Shown here one piece after another: positions 15,932 to 23,809 of a DNA stretch of 64,000 nt. This stretch comes from Fimbriimonadales bacterium (GTDB lineage Bacteria > Armatimonadota > Fimbriimonadia > Fimbriimonadales > GBS-DC). The translations under genes were made by a program, and so were the position numbers. Position 1 is the stretch's first letter; every line of letters starts with the position of its first letter. The DNA is taken from contig AP024673.1 of assembly GCA_025998675.1 (NCBI GenBank), positions 1,329,221-1,393,220 on the forward strand, written 5' to 3'. The notes beneath the pieces were generated by a model. It was given only the letters and a program-made list of their open reading frames with translations, ran no database searches and was not told the DNA's origin.

Positions 15932-16556
15932 ACCGCGCCCCAGTGCCGTAGAGCCGATCGCCGAAATCGCCCAGACCCGGCAGGATGAATTTTCGGTCAT
16001 TCAGCGCGCGATCTATAGAGGCGGCGACGATTCGCACCTGCGGAAATCGCTCGTTGAGCAGGCGCACGCCCTCAGGCGCCGCGACCACGCAGATATGCAC
16101 GATGTCCTGCGCGCCCGCATTGAGTAGCACCTCTATCGCCTGCGCCGCCGAGCCGCCCGTCGCCAGCATGGGATCCAGCAGCAGCACGCGACTCTCACCG
16201 ATGGGGGGCAACTTGCAGTAATACGCGCGCGCGACCGCCGTCGCCTCGTCGCGCTCCAGCCCAATGTAGCCGACGCGCACCTCCGTGAACAGCTCCGTGA
16301 TGGCTTCCAGCATGCCCAGCCCCGCCCGCAAGATGGGCACAGCAACAATCGGCTGCGCCAGCGAGTGTCCCTGCGTCGGCTCCAGCGGCGTCTGTACAAT
16401 GTGTTCCCGAATCGGCAAATCGCGTGTCGCTTCAATCGCCAGCAGGAGAGTTAGCTGTCGCGCCAGCGCACGAAACTGGGCAGGCTCCGTCGTCGCGTCG
16501 CGCAGGCGCGTGAGAATATGCTTCACCAGCGGATGGTGTACGACTTCTATCTGCAT
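15930..16556 (-). CDS. upp: Uracil phosphoribosyltransferase
   Basis: 208 residues, the family length. Converts uracil and PRPP to UMP in pyrimidine salvage. The PRPP loop is VLLLDPMLATGGSA, the uracil-binding end is FGDRLYGTG, and IVAVPILRAGLGML is present. A GGGTACACT box (16574-16579) lies 17 bases before the ATG, giving a very short leader with weak ribosome-site character (GGTGAG). First gene reading left from the ruvX/HD-GYP group but separately promoted. Confidence 0.96.
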   Translation of the reverse strand: MQIEVVHHPLVKHILTRLRDATTEPAQFRALARQLTLLLAIEATRDLPIREHIVQTPLEPTQGHSLAQPIVAVPILRAGLGMLEAITELFTEVRVGYIGLERDEATAVARAYYCKLPPIGESRVLLLDPMLATGGSAAQAIEVLLNAGAQDIVHICVVAAPEGVRLLNERFPQVRIVAASIDRALNDRKFILPGLGDFGDRLYGTGAR

Positions 16557-16583
16557 CCGTGCTCACCGCCCAGAGTGTACCCG

Positions 16584-16988
16584 CTATGGCGTCTCCGCAT
16601 GCTGGAAGATGAGCGCCAGCGCGGCGTAGTCGTCGTAGGGTTCGGGCGGGATGCGCATGCCTTTGGGCAGCAGCCGTCGCCAGCCGCGCGGGGGGTGATA
16701 CTGGAAGTAGAGTTCGCGCGCGCGCAGGGTGGTCTCACGCTCGGCGACAGGCTCCCAGCGCCGCTGGGGAAACCATGCGCGCAGTTGCTCCAGCAGCCGC
16801 TTGCTGCCTGTGCCCGCGCCCACCAGCAGGCGGTCCGGCGTATGTTCGTTCAGAACCATCTGCAGGGTCGCCTGCAACTGCTCCGTCGGGACGACGGCTC
16901 GGTAGCGCACGCGCCACTCCGCGCCGACGCGCTCCGCCACCGCAAGCCCCACCTTATGGCTGCCCGGATCAATCGCTAAGTATCGGAT
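16584..16988 (-). CDS. ruvX: YqgF/RuvX-family putative pre-16S rRNA nuclease, probable AUC start
   Basis: Family motifs are present: YLAIDPGSHKVGLAVAE (catalytic Asp), ERETTLRARELYF and YDDYAALALIF. Family members process the 5' end of pre-16S rRNA or resemble RuvC resolvases. The first usable ATG/GTG/TTG is GTG 16952, but starting there deletes the catalytic IDPG strand. In frame upstream there is no ATG, GTG or TTG before a stop; the only initiation geometry is GGAGG, seven bases, ATC (16988), giving 134 residues, the usual length. The gene overlaps the end of the HD-GYP gene by 13 bases, so translation is probably coupled. Confidence 0.8.
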   Translation of the reverse strand: MRYLAIDPGSHKVGLAVAERVGAEWRVRYRAVVPTEQLQATLQMVLNEHTPDRLLVGAGTGSKRLLEQLRAWFPQRRWEPVAERETTLRARELYFQYHPPRGWRRLLPKGMRIPPEPYDDYAALALIFQHAETP

Positions 16989-17992
16989 TCCGTCGCCTCC
17001 AGTTGCGCCATGCGAAAAGTCGTTGGGTCAAGAAAGGCGTCCACCACCTGCGGGTCGAACTGCTGTTCGCGTTCGGCGCGCAGCGCTTCGATCGCCTGCT
17101 CGTGCGAGAGAGCAGGTCGATAGGGGCGGTCGTTGGTCATGGCGTCGTAGGCGTCCACAACGGCGACGATGCGCCCCCAGAGCGGTATCTGCTCGCCCCG
17201 TAGCCCCTGCGGGTAGCCGTTGCCGTCCCAGCGTTCGTGATGGGTAAGCGCGATGGTCTGCGCCATCTGAATCACGGGATAGACGCATCCCTCCAGAATG
17301 CGCGCGCCGATAATAGTGTGCTGGCGCATGATGTCCCACTCTTCATGAGTGAGCGGCGCGGGCTTGCGCAAAATCGCGTCGGGCACGCCGATTTTGCCCA
17401 CATCGTGCAGGGGCGCGGCATGTCGCAGTTGGAACAAAAGCTCCTCGTCCAGCCCCAGCACGCGCCCGATTTGCTCGCTGAGCCGCCCGACGCGCAGGAT
17501 GTGCTGTCCCGTGAGGTCGTCGCGGTACTCGGCGGCGCGCGCCAGTCGCTCCAGCTCGCGCGCCCGCGACCGATACAACCGACGCATCTCCAGATAGTTG
17601 CGAATGCGCAGCTGCGCCTCCGTAATATCGAAGGGCTTGTTCAAAAAGTCCGACGCGCCCGCCGCCAGCGCGCTGTGCTTGACCGCAGGCGCCATGTCCG
17701 CCGTCAACACAATCACGGGGATAATCTCGTCTGGATAGCTCATACGCAGGCGTCGAATCACAATCCCGCTGTCGTCAGCCCCCAGATGCCAGTCCAGCAG
17801 CACCAGATCAGGGCGTTCACGAGTCAACAGATTAATCGCCTCGAGCGCACTCCCTGCAGTCAGCACGTGCGTATAGCCCGCCTCGCGCAACAGAATCTCC
17901 ATAAACTCCCGAGCGCTTGGCTCATCATCCACAACCAAAATCCTACCCTCATAAGAGCGATGACCCTTGAACATACGCCCACCACCAATCAC
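16976..17992 (-). CDS. Response regulator with HD-GYP output domain
   Basis: 338 residues. Receiver domain 16-132 with phospho-acceptor Asp67 (LVLLDWH) and Lys119 (LNKPF). Then an HD-GYP domain with HDVGKIGVPD (His196-Asp197) and HHERWDGNGYPQGL, intact for cyclic di-GMP phosphodiesterase activity. The likely role is phosphorylation-controlled c-di-GMP breakdown. The start is a GTG, 11 bases after AGGAGGT, or ATG 17974 inside it. No histidine kinase is nearby; ruvX overlaps its 3' end. Confidence 0.9.
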   Translation of the reverse strand: MIGGGRMFKGHRSYEGRILVVDDEPSAREFMEILLREAGYTHVLTAGSALEAINLLTRERPDLVLLDWHLGADDSGIVIRRLRMSYPDEIIPVIVLTADMAPAVKHSALAAGASDFLNKPFDITEAQLRIRNYLEMRRLYRSRARELERLARAAEYRDDLTGQHILRVGRLSEQIGRVLGLDEELLFQLRHAAPLHDVGKIGVPDAILRKPAPLTHEEWDIMRQHTIIGARILEGCVYPVIQMAQTIALTHHERWDGNGYPQGLRGEQIPLWGRIVAVVDAYDAMTNDRPYRPALSHEQAIEALRAEREQQFDPQVVDAFLDPTTFRMAQLEATESDT

Positions 17993-18143
17993 TGAGCCAA
18001 TACACCTCCTATATAAAATTGCTCCCTGCGCTCAGTGTCAGTTAAATATGCCTGTAAACAGGCGATTCCTGCTACTTTTCCGGGGAATCGAGCGCATTTT
18101 GTCCAGCGTCGCTTGTGAGCGAGACAGACGGGGCACTTAATTC

Positions 18144-18160
18144 GGGTATCCTATCGCCCG
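18144..18160 (+). promoter_or_regulatory. GG-extended -10, leaderless start of the aminotransferase gene
   Basis: GGGTATCCT (TATCCT at 18147-18152), 8 bases before the ATG. Confidence 0.65.
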
Positions 18161-19363
18161 ATGCGGAACGGTCTTTCACAGCGGGCGTTGCAGGCGCAGC
18201 CGTCGCCGACCTTAGCCCTCACCGCACGCGCGCAGGCGCTGCGCCAGCAGGGAATCGATGTGCTGAGCTTCACGGCAGGCGAACCCGATTTCGACACGCC
18301 CGACTTCGCCAAAACGGGCGCGCTGGAAGCCATTCACGCGGGCTACACCAAATACACCCCGACGCCCGGCATTATGCCCCTGCGCGAAGCCGTCGCCGAG
18401 AAGTTCGAACGCGAGAACAACCTGCGCTATGCCCCCGACCAGATTGTGGTCTCCTGCGGCGCGAAGCACTCCCTGTTTGCGGCGTTCATGGCGATTCTGG
18501 ACCCTGGCGACGAGGTGGTGATTCCCACGCCGTGCTGGGTGTCGTACCCCGAACAGGTGCGGCTGATGGGCGCGACGCCTGTGTTTGTGCCCGCCGACGA
18601 GACGACCGACTTCCTGCCTGACTATGACGCTCTGCGCCGTGCGATAACGCCCCGCACGAAAGCCATCGTGCTGAACACGCCCTGCAACCCGACCGGCGCC
18701 GTGTACGGGCGCAAGCCGCTCAAGGAGATTGCCTGCCTCGCGCTCACGCACAATCTCTGGATTGTCGCCGATGAGATTTATGAGCATCTGGTGTACGATG
18801 GGCACACGCACGAGAGTATCGGCGCGCTGGGCAAAGAGGCGTTCCAGCGCACGATTACGGTGAACGGCGTCTCCAAGAGTTTTGCGATGACCGGCTGGCG
18901 GATAGGGTATCTGGGCGCGCCGACGGAAGTTGCGCAAGCGGTGAGCCGCCTGCAGGATCAGATGACTTCCAACGCCTGCACGGTGGCGCAGTACGCCGCG
19001 CTGGCTGCCCTGCGCGACGCGACGCCCGACTGGCGCACGCAGTTGCAGGCGACCTTCGACCGACGCCGCCGGCTGATGGTGGAGGGGCTGAACCGAATTG
19101 AGGGCGTCCGCTGCTGGACGCCGCGCGGCGCGTTCTACGCCTACGCGAATGTGCAGGGGCTGCTGGGACGCAGCTATGACGGGCGCATGCTCATCAGCTC
19201 GGCGGATGTGGCGGAGTTTTTGCTCAGCGAGGCGCGCGTCGCTGTCGTGCCCGGCGAGGGGTTCTGCGCTCCGGGCTACATCCGCCTCTCCTACGCGACT
19301 TCTGAAGCCATCATTCAGGCGGGGCTGGAGCGGATTGCAGACGCCGTGAGCCGCTTGCGCTGA
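18161..19363 (+). CDS. aspC: Class I/II aspartate aminotransferase
   Basis: 400 residues, fold type I PLP enzyme. PLP lysine Lys239 in NGVSKSFAMTGWRIGY; NTPCNPTG (Asn176 region), VADEIYEHLVYDG and the C-terminal RLSYATS arginine for the alpha-carboxylate are all present. The sequence resembles the thermophile-type subgroup I-gamma aspartate/prephenate aminotransferases (Thermus-like), with SFTAGEPDFDTP at the start. It transfers an amino group between aspartate and 2-oxoglutarate and may also serve tyrosine or phenylalanine synthesis. Single-gene unit with a leaderless-type promoter. Confidence 0.93.
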   Translation: MRNGLSQRALQAQPSPTLALTARAQALRQQGIDVLSFTAGEPDFDTPDFAKTGALEAIHAGYTKYTPTPGIMPLREAVAEKFERENNLRYAPDQIVVSCGAKHSLFAAFMAILDPGDEVVIPTPCWVSYPEQVRLMGATPVFVPADETTDFLPDYDALRRAITPRTKAIVLNTPCNPTGAVYGRKPLKEIACLALTHNLWIVADEIYEHLVYDGHTHESIGALGKEAFQRTITVNGVSKSFAMTGWRIGYLGAPTEVAQAVSRLQDQMTSNACTVAQYAALAALRDATPDWRTQLQATFDRRRRLMVEGLNRIEGVRCWTPRGAFYAYANVQGLLGRSYDGRMLISSADVAEFLLSEARVAVVPGEGFCAPGYIRLSYATSEAIIQAGLERIADAVSRLR

Positions 19364-19420
19364 TGTCGCCCCTGCGCAAAAAGTTGTCGCTTCACGGGTA
19401 GCATTTTGCCCGCGCCATCG

Positions 19421-19437
19421 CCTACAATTCGCACGCT
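19421..19437 (+). promoter_or_regulatory. -10 box, leaderless start of the secreted dockerin-like gene
   Basis: TACAAT at 19423-19428, 9 bases before the ATG; preceded by CC rather than the usual GG. Confidence 0.5.
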
Positions 19438-20271
19438 ATGCGTACACAAGCGTTGCTACTGGGTTTGAGCCTGTCTCTATGCGCATGGGCGCAGCAAACT
19501 TATCAAGGACAGCCGACAGATGATGTATGGGTCTACGACAACGCCTTCAACGCGGGCTTCACAGCGATTCTGCGCGCGTGGGGCGATGGGCAAAATGCTG
19601 TGGATCCCAACAACCCAGCCTATCCGGGCTCGAACTTCTCCTACTCACTGGCGAAGTGGAGCCTGCAGGGCATTCCAGCAGGCAGGCAGTATCAGGTGCT
19701 GCAGGCGCAGATTACTGTTGTGCATACGCAGCCGCCAGGCTACACGCGCGAGCTGGGCGAACAGTTCCCGTTGGAAGCGCGCGACCTGAGCAGCGCCGAC
19801 TTCTCGGAGGCGACCTGGAGCTACAGCGCGCCCAACAACCCCTATCCAGGCAACACAATTCTCGGCGAGAGTCTGATGACCAACTACCGCACCGACGCGC
19901 CGTTTGCCATCCCCATCCCGCTCGAGGTGGAGTCGTTCGAGCCGTACTTCAACGCGGCGATTAACCAGAACGGCGGCGCGCTGGGGATTGCCTTCGTGTC
20001 GCGCATGAATCCTGCCAATCAAGCGGGGCAAACTTTCTATCGATTCTATTCGCGCAACGACGGCGGCGGGCGCGGTCCCGTGCTGCAGGTGGTCTACCGT
20101 GTGGCGGGCGATGTGAACGGCGACGGCTGCGCCGACGACGCCGACCTGCTGCAGACACTGTTCGCCTTCGGGCAGACGGGCGCGAACCTGCCCGCCGACC
20201 TGAACGGCGACGGCGTGGTGGACGACGCCGACCTGCTGGAGGTGCTGTTCAACTTCGGGAATGGATGTTGA
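19438..20271 (+). CDS. Secreted protein with C-terminal dockerin-like repeat pair
   Basis: 277 residues. Signal peptide MRTQALLLGLSLSLCAWAQ. The middle (about 25-220) is a beta-rich domain like the DNRLRE/carbohydrate-binding sandwich found in secreted enzymes and binding proteins. Residues 224-277 hold two EF-hand-like, dockerin-type repeats: GDVNGDGCADDADLLQTL and DLNGDGVVDDADLLEVL, ending FNFGNGC. The same tail occurs in the HAF-repeat protein at 27640. The tail probably binds calcium and mediates surface attachment or complex formation; this is inference from the motif. Confidence 0.8.
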   Translation: MRTQALLLGLSLSLCAWAQQTYQGQPTDDVWVYDNAFNAGFTAILRAWGDGQNAVDPNNPAYPGSNFSYSLAKWSLQGIPAGRQYQVLQAQITVVHTQPPGYTRELGEQFPLEARDLSSADFSEATWSYSAPNNPYPGNTILGESLMTNYRTDAPFAIPIPLEVESFEPYFNAAINQNGGALGIAFVSRMNPANQAGQTFYRFYSRNDGGGRGPVLQVVYRVAGDVNGDGCADDADLLQTLFAFGQTGANLPADLNGDGVVDDADLLEVLFNFGNGC

Positions 20272-20608
20272 GGGCTGTTGCGCTATATTGCCCCCCCGTT
20301 TACGGGGGATTGGGGGGCTGATTCGATGCGAGGTCGACCAGCCAGCATAGCAGGCACTCAGTCAGCCCCCAGCCCCTCTCCCGCCGGCGGGAGGGGAGAT
20401 GCTTCTGGTGCAGACTTAGTGCAACGGCACTTGAGTGCCTTTGCGCAAGAATTGCGACATGCGCGCACAGCACCATCTTTATGGAGTGCTGAAGCGGGAG
20501 CTTCAGCATGCGGAAGCTCCGCTTCCGCACTCCATATGGATAGCGCTTCGCATGCTTCTTGTAAACATATTGCAAAGACACTTAGTATAACCTTATGGAG
20601 GCAAGCCT
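20272..20608. other. Intergenic region with repeats upstream of a prepilin gene
   Basis: Begins with a small GC hairpin CCCCCG-TTTA-CGGGGG (20293-20308), perhaps a weak terminator, then a CCCTCTCCC-type palindrome (20371-20398), then the MITE-like element at 20432-20584, and ends with GGAGG of the prepilin gene. Confidence 0.5.
20432..20584. repeat. MITE-like element, TAAGTGTCTTTGC family, copy 1
   Basis: Left end TGAGTGCCTTTGC and right end GCAAAGACACTTA are inverted repeats. The first 57 bases align with the copy at 41817 (ATTGCGACATGCGCGC, then ATCTTTATGGAGTGC). The centre is GGAGT, hairpin GCTGAAGC/GCTTCAGC, hairpin GCGGAAGC/GCTTCCGC, ACTCC: the same two hairpins as the other copy but in swapped order. 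Confidence 0.8.
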
Positions 20609-21376
20609 ATGCGATACCGTGCGTTTACACTGATTGAACTACTGGTCGTGATTGCGATTATCGCGATTCTGGGGGCGATTCTGTTGCCTGTGTTTGCGCA
20701 GGCGCGCGAGAAGGCGCGTCAGGCGACCTGCGCGTCGAACCTGCGCCAGATGACGCTGGCAACGCAGATGTATCTGCAGGATTACGACGAGACCTTCTTC
20801 CCAGCGTATTACCTGGCGCGCGGGGGTCAGACTCAACCTGACAACTTTGGGTATTTCTTCTGGCCGTGGCTGGTGCGTCCCTATGCGCCTTCGTTTGAAG
20901 TGTTCTGGTGTCCCACGGAGCCGCGCAGCAACTGCCGCGAGGAGGCGTTTGAACTCTTCGGGTATGTGTTCGGGCGGTTTCCTGCGTGGGGGTTCAATCA
21001 AGTGTACCTTTCGCCCTCGCTGGATGAGTTCAACCCCACAGAGTATCCCTATCGGGGCGCGCCGCTGGCGAAGGTGAAACGCGCGAGCGAGATTGTGATG
21101 TTCGTGGAGAGCGCCACCCTGGACACCCGCGACAATCGGGCGCAGGGTTGCACAGGCTACGATCGGATTGGATATGCGATGGTCTACCCGCCGCGTTTCT
21201 GGCAGGGCGCGCCGCCGCTGCGACCGCTCAGCTACGGGCATGTGTACCCGCGCCATTTCCTGCAGATTCGCGACGGGCAGATTGTGGGCGGCTTCGCGAA
21301 TGTCGCCTTCGTGGACGGGCATGTGCGCCCGATGACGCTGGACAGCCTGCGCCGTCCCGAAGTGTGGGAGGAGTGA
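20609..21376 (+). CDS. Prepilin-type N-terminal domain protein (DUF1559-like)
   Basis: 255 residues: [20 protein letters not shown] then [20 protein letters not shown]. The second half has the usual layout of these proteins, with a CPTEPR-type cysteine, and ends with [14 protein letters not shown]. Here the leader has Ala rather than Gly before Phe (RAFTLIE), which peptidases tolerate. GGAGG 8 bases before the ATG sets the start. It ends one base before the purA stop on the other strand. Confidence 0.87.
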   Translation: MRYRAFTLIELLVVIAIIAILGAILLPVFAQAREKARQATCASNLRQMTLATQMYLQDYDETFFPAYYLARGGQTQPDNFGYFFWPWLVRPYAPSFEVFWCPTEPRSNCREEAFELFGYVFGRFPAWGFNQVYLSPSLDEFNPTEYPYRGAPLAKVKRASEIVMFVESATLDTRDNRAQGCTGYDRIGYAMVYPPRFWQGAPPLRPLSYGHVYPRHFLQIRDGQIVGGFANVAFVDGHVRPMTLDSLRRPEVWEE

Positions 21377-21377
21377 G

Positions 21378-22649
21378 TCAGTCGCGCCAGAGGGTCTGCT
21401 CGCGCCCCGGTCCGACCGACACGAGACGGATAGGCGCGCCGACCGCCTGCTCGATGAACTGCAGGTAGGCGCGCGCGTTGGCGGGCAGCTCATTCAGCGT
21501 GCGGCAGCCGTCAATCTCTTCGCGCCAGCCGGGCAACTCTTCGTACACAGGTTCGCAGCGGGCGAGCGCGGGCGCGTCGGCGATAAACTCGCGTGTCGTC
21601 TTGCCGTCCAGTCGGTAGGCGACGCACACTTTCAGCGTCTCGAAGCCCGACAGCACATCGAGCAGCGTGACCGCCAGCGCAGTGAAGCCGTTCACGCGGG
21701 CGGCGTAGCGCAGGGCGACCAGATCGAGCCAGCCGACGCGCCGCGCCCTGCCCGTGGTCGTGCCGTACTCGCGCCCGCGATTACGGATGCGGTCGCCCAC
21801 CGCGTCGGTCAGCTCGGTGGGGAACGGTCCCTCGCCGACGCGCGTGGTGTAGGCTTTCGCCACGCCCCAGATGGCGCTCAGGCGGTTCGGCGCAATCCCT
21901 GTGCCCAGACACGCGCCCGCTGCAATCGGGTGCGATGAGGTCACATACGGGTAAGTGCCGTAGTCCACATCGAGTAGCGTGCCCTGAGCGCCTTCCATCA
22001 GCAGACGCTTCCCCCGCTCGACCGCGCCCATCAGCAGGTGCGGCGCATCGCACACATAGGGGCGAATGCGCTCGGCGTAGGGGGCAAACTCGTCAATCAG
22101 CGCGTCGGCGTCGATGGGCTTGGCGTTGTAAACCCGCTGAATGGTCGGGTTGCGTCGCTGCAGCACGCGCCGCACGCGCTGGGCGAATCGGTCGCGGTCT
22201 AACAAATCGGCGACGCGCACGCCAATCCGCCACGCCTTGTCGCCGTAGGTGGGACCAATCCCCCGCTTGGTGGTGCCGATACGCCCTTCGACCTGCGACT
22301 CCTCCAGCTCGTCGAGCAGGCGGTGGTAGGGCATCGTCAGGTGGACGCCCAGCCCAATACGCAGGCGCGAGAGGTCTACACCCTGCGCCTGCAGCGCGTC
22401 CGCCTCCGCCACGAACGCCCGCAAATCCATCACCACGCCGTCGGCAATCACCGCCGTTGCGTTGGGGTGCAGAATGCCCGAGGGGATCAGGTGGAACTTG
22501 TAGGTGGTTCCGTTCACGCACACGGTGTGCCCTGCGTTGCTGCCGCCCGCGTAGCGCACGACATAATCCGCCTCATGGGCGAGCAGGTCGACGACTTTTC
22601 CTTTCGCTTCGTCGCCCCACTGGGCGCCGACGACGACCGAAACCGACAT
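21378..22649 (-). CDS. purA: Adenylosuccinate synthetase
   Basis: 423 residues, full length. Joins IMP and aspartate using GTP, the first committed step to AMP. The P-loop-like WGDEAKGK (Asp13), GGSNAGHT, RGIGPTYGDK, EGAQGTLLDVDYGTYPYVTSS, and TTTGRARRVGWLD are all intact. GGAGG precedes the ATG. Monocistronic by appearance, with a hairpin at 22674-22709 between it and the gene upstream. Confidence 0.97.
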   Translation of the reverse strand: MSVSVVVGAQWGDEAKGKVVDLLAHEADYVVRYAGGSNAGHTVCVNGTTYKFHLIPSGILHPNATAVIADGVVMDLRAFVAEADALQAQGVDLSRLRIGLGVHLTMPYHRLLDELEESQVEGRIGTTKRGIGPTYGDKAWRIGVRVADLLDRDRFAQRVRRVLQRRNPTIQRVYNAKPIDADALIDEFAPYAERIRPYVCDAPHLLMGAVERGKRLLMEGAQGTLLDVDYGTYPYVTSSHPIAAGACLGTGIAPNRLSAIWGVAKAYTTRVGEGPFPTELTDAVGDRIRNRGREYGTTTGRARRVGWLDLVALRYAARVNGFTALAVTLLDVLSGFETLKVCVAYRLDGKTTREFIADAPALARCEPVYEELPGWREEIDGCRTLNELPANARAYLQFIEQAVGAPIRLVSVGPGREQTLWRD

Positions 22650-22673
22650 AATGCCTCCAGCGTGGAACGCAGT

Positions 22674-22709
22674 CAGGGCGGCGCGCCCGTGTCAGGAAAC
22701 GCCGCCCTG
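22674..22709 (-). terminator. Hairpin between the small membrane protein and purA
   Basis: Ten-base-pair stem CAGGGCGGCG (22674-22683) with CGCCGCCCTG (22700-22709), placed just after the stop of the upstream minus-strand gene. No T tract. Confidence 0.5.
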
Positions 22710-22721
22710 AGTTCCGTGGGT

Positions 22722-22934
22722 TCAGTTATGCTCCGCCAGCCAGCGCGGGATGCGCTCTTCTACCGCCTGCACCTGCTTGACGCCGCGCTGGTAGGCGCGC
22801 TCCGCCCGATACTCTGGCTGGGCTTGCTTCTCCTGCAGCTTGCGGATGATGGCGACTGCGGTCACCACCGCGGTTGCCACCGCCGCGCCGATAAGCCACC
22901 CGTAGTGGCAGCGTGTTGCGCTGTTAGAGTTCAT
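22722..22934 (-). CDS. Small single-pass membrane protein
   Basis: 70 residues: MNSNSATRCHYG, then one membrane segment WLIGAAVATAVVTAVAII, then a charged cytoplasmic or periplasmic helix RKLQEKQAQPEYRAERAYQR. ATG 22934 overlaps the last 11 bases of the response regulator gene, indicating translational coupling; an earlier in-frame GTG (22955) is less likely. The shape resembles YtxH-type small envelope proteins but I cannot assign it to a family. Confidence 0.6.
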   Translation of the reverse strand: MNSNSATRCHYGWLIGAAVATAVVTAVAIIRKLQEKQAQPEYRAERAYQRGVKQVQAVEERIPRWLAEHN

Positions 22935-23328
22935 AGCGTCCGTCACCGTCTTCACCAGTGTCGCGCGAACGGAAGATGCGCTTGACGAAGGTAATCAGCT
23001 CCTGCGGGTTGAACGGCTTGGTGAGATACATATCGACGCCCTCCTGCCAGCCGCGAAACACATCCTGATCCTGCGCTTTGGCGGTCAGCATAATCACGGG
23101 CAGTTCGGCGGTCTCCGGGTTGCGGCGCAGGTTGCGCAGCACCTCGAAACCGTCCATATAGGGCATCATCACATCCAGCACCACCAGGTCGGGCTTTTCG
23201 GATGCGACCTTCTCCAGCGCCTCTTTGCCATCGTGCGCCGTGACGACATTGTAGCCCTGCCGCTCCAGGTTCACCTGAATCAGGCGCACGATATGCCGTT
23301 CGTCGTCTACTACCAGAATCTTCCTCAT
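22924..23328 (-). CDS. Single-domain response regulator
   Basis: 134 residues, a stand-alone receiver: DDE at 8-10, phospho-acceptor Asp52 (LVVLDVMMPYMDG), Thr82 and Lys104 (LTKPF). No output domain, so it passes phosphate or regulates by protein contact, as CheY/PilH/DivK-type proteins do. GGAGG 6-10 bases before ATG 23328 and a GGGTACAAT box (23359-23367 with flank) set the start; the longer upstream frame is rejected. Co-transcribed with a small membrane protein; no kinase nearby. Confidence 0.9.
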   Translation of the reverse strand: MRKILVVDDERHIVRLIQVNLERQGYNVVTAHDGKEALEKVASEKPDLVVLDVMMPYMDGFEVLRNLRRNPETAELPVIMLTAKAQDQDVFRGWQEGVDMYLTKPFNPQELITFVKRIFRSRDTGEDGDGRYEL

Positions 23329-23504
23329 CGATTGTCCTCCGCGCGGTATAGTACCGATATTGTACCCTATCCTGCGCGTTAGGCGCGTGTGCGCCTGCGG
23401 AGGTTCCACAGGGATTATCGGCGCACAGGCGCGTTTTATAGAGTGCGGCGGAAGCATTCACCTGCCGCGAAACAGCACGAACGCTCGCCCCAACAGGCGC
23501 CAGC

Positions 23505-23741
23505 CTATCGCGCGAATAACATCCGACACTGCGCCTCGGTCAGTTCAACAGGACGATAATAGAAAGCCCGCCGTCCGTTCCCCAGTGAACACGAACGCGC
23601 CTTCGCCCAGTCGACCCGCCCATCAGAAAACACCGCCCATATTCTTTCTTTGATGTCCTGATGATGCCACTCACAGGTAATAAACACCTCTTCAGGATTG
23701 CTGGGATCCAGCGTGTTGAACCACCGATGCAACTCCACCAC
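23505..23741 (-). CDS. Small hypothetical protein
   Basis: About 78 residues from a GTG: ELHRWFNTLDPSNPEEVFIT, CEWHHQDIKERIWAVFSDGR, FYYRPVELTEAQCRMLF. The composition and codon pattern look coding, but the start is uncertain because the frame stays open upstream with no good start codon or ribosome site. It lies between mutS2 and the response regulator. No family recognised. Confidence 0.5.
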   Translation of the reverse strand: MVELHRWFNTLDPSNPEEVFITCEWHHQDIKERIWAVFSDGRVDWAKARSCSLGNGRRAFYYRPVELTEAQCRMLFAR

Positions 23742-23809
23742 ACTTGGATCGGAGTGCAGTAAAGGCGAGGGAACCGTGTGGGAACAGGGAGTCCTGCCAG
23801 TGGCGCGTT

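Noticed and set aside
23461-23490. Duplicate of the MutS2 C-terminus (VLFRGR stop) near 23461
   Set aside because: Similarity is only about 16 bases and the upstream codons do not match; likely chance.
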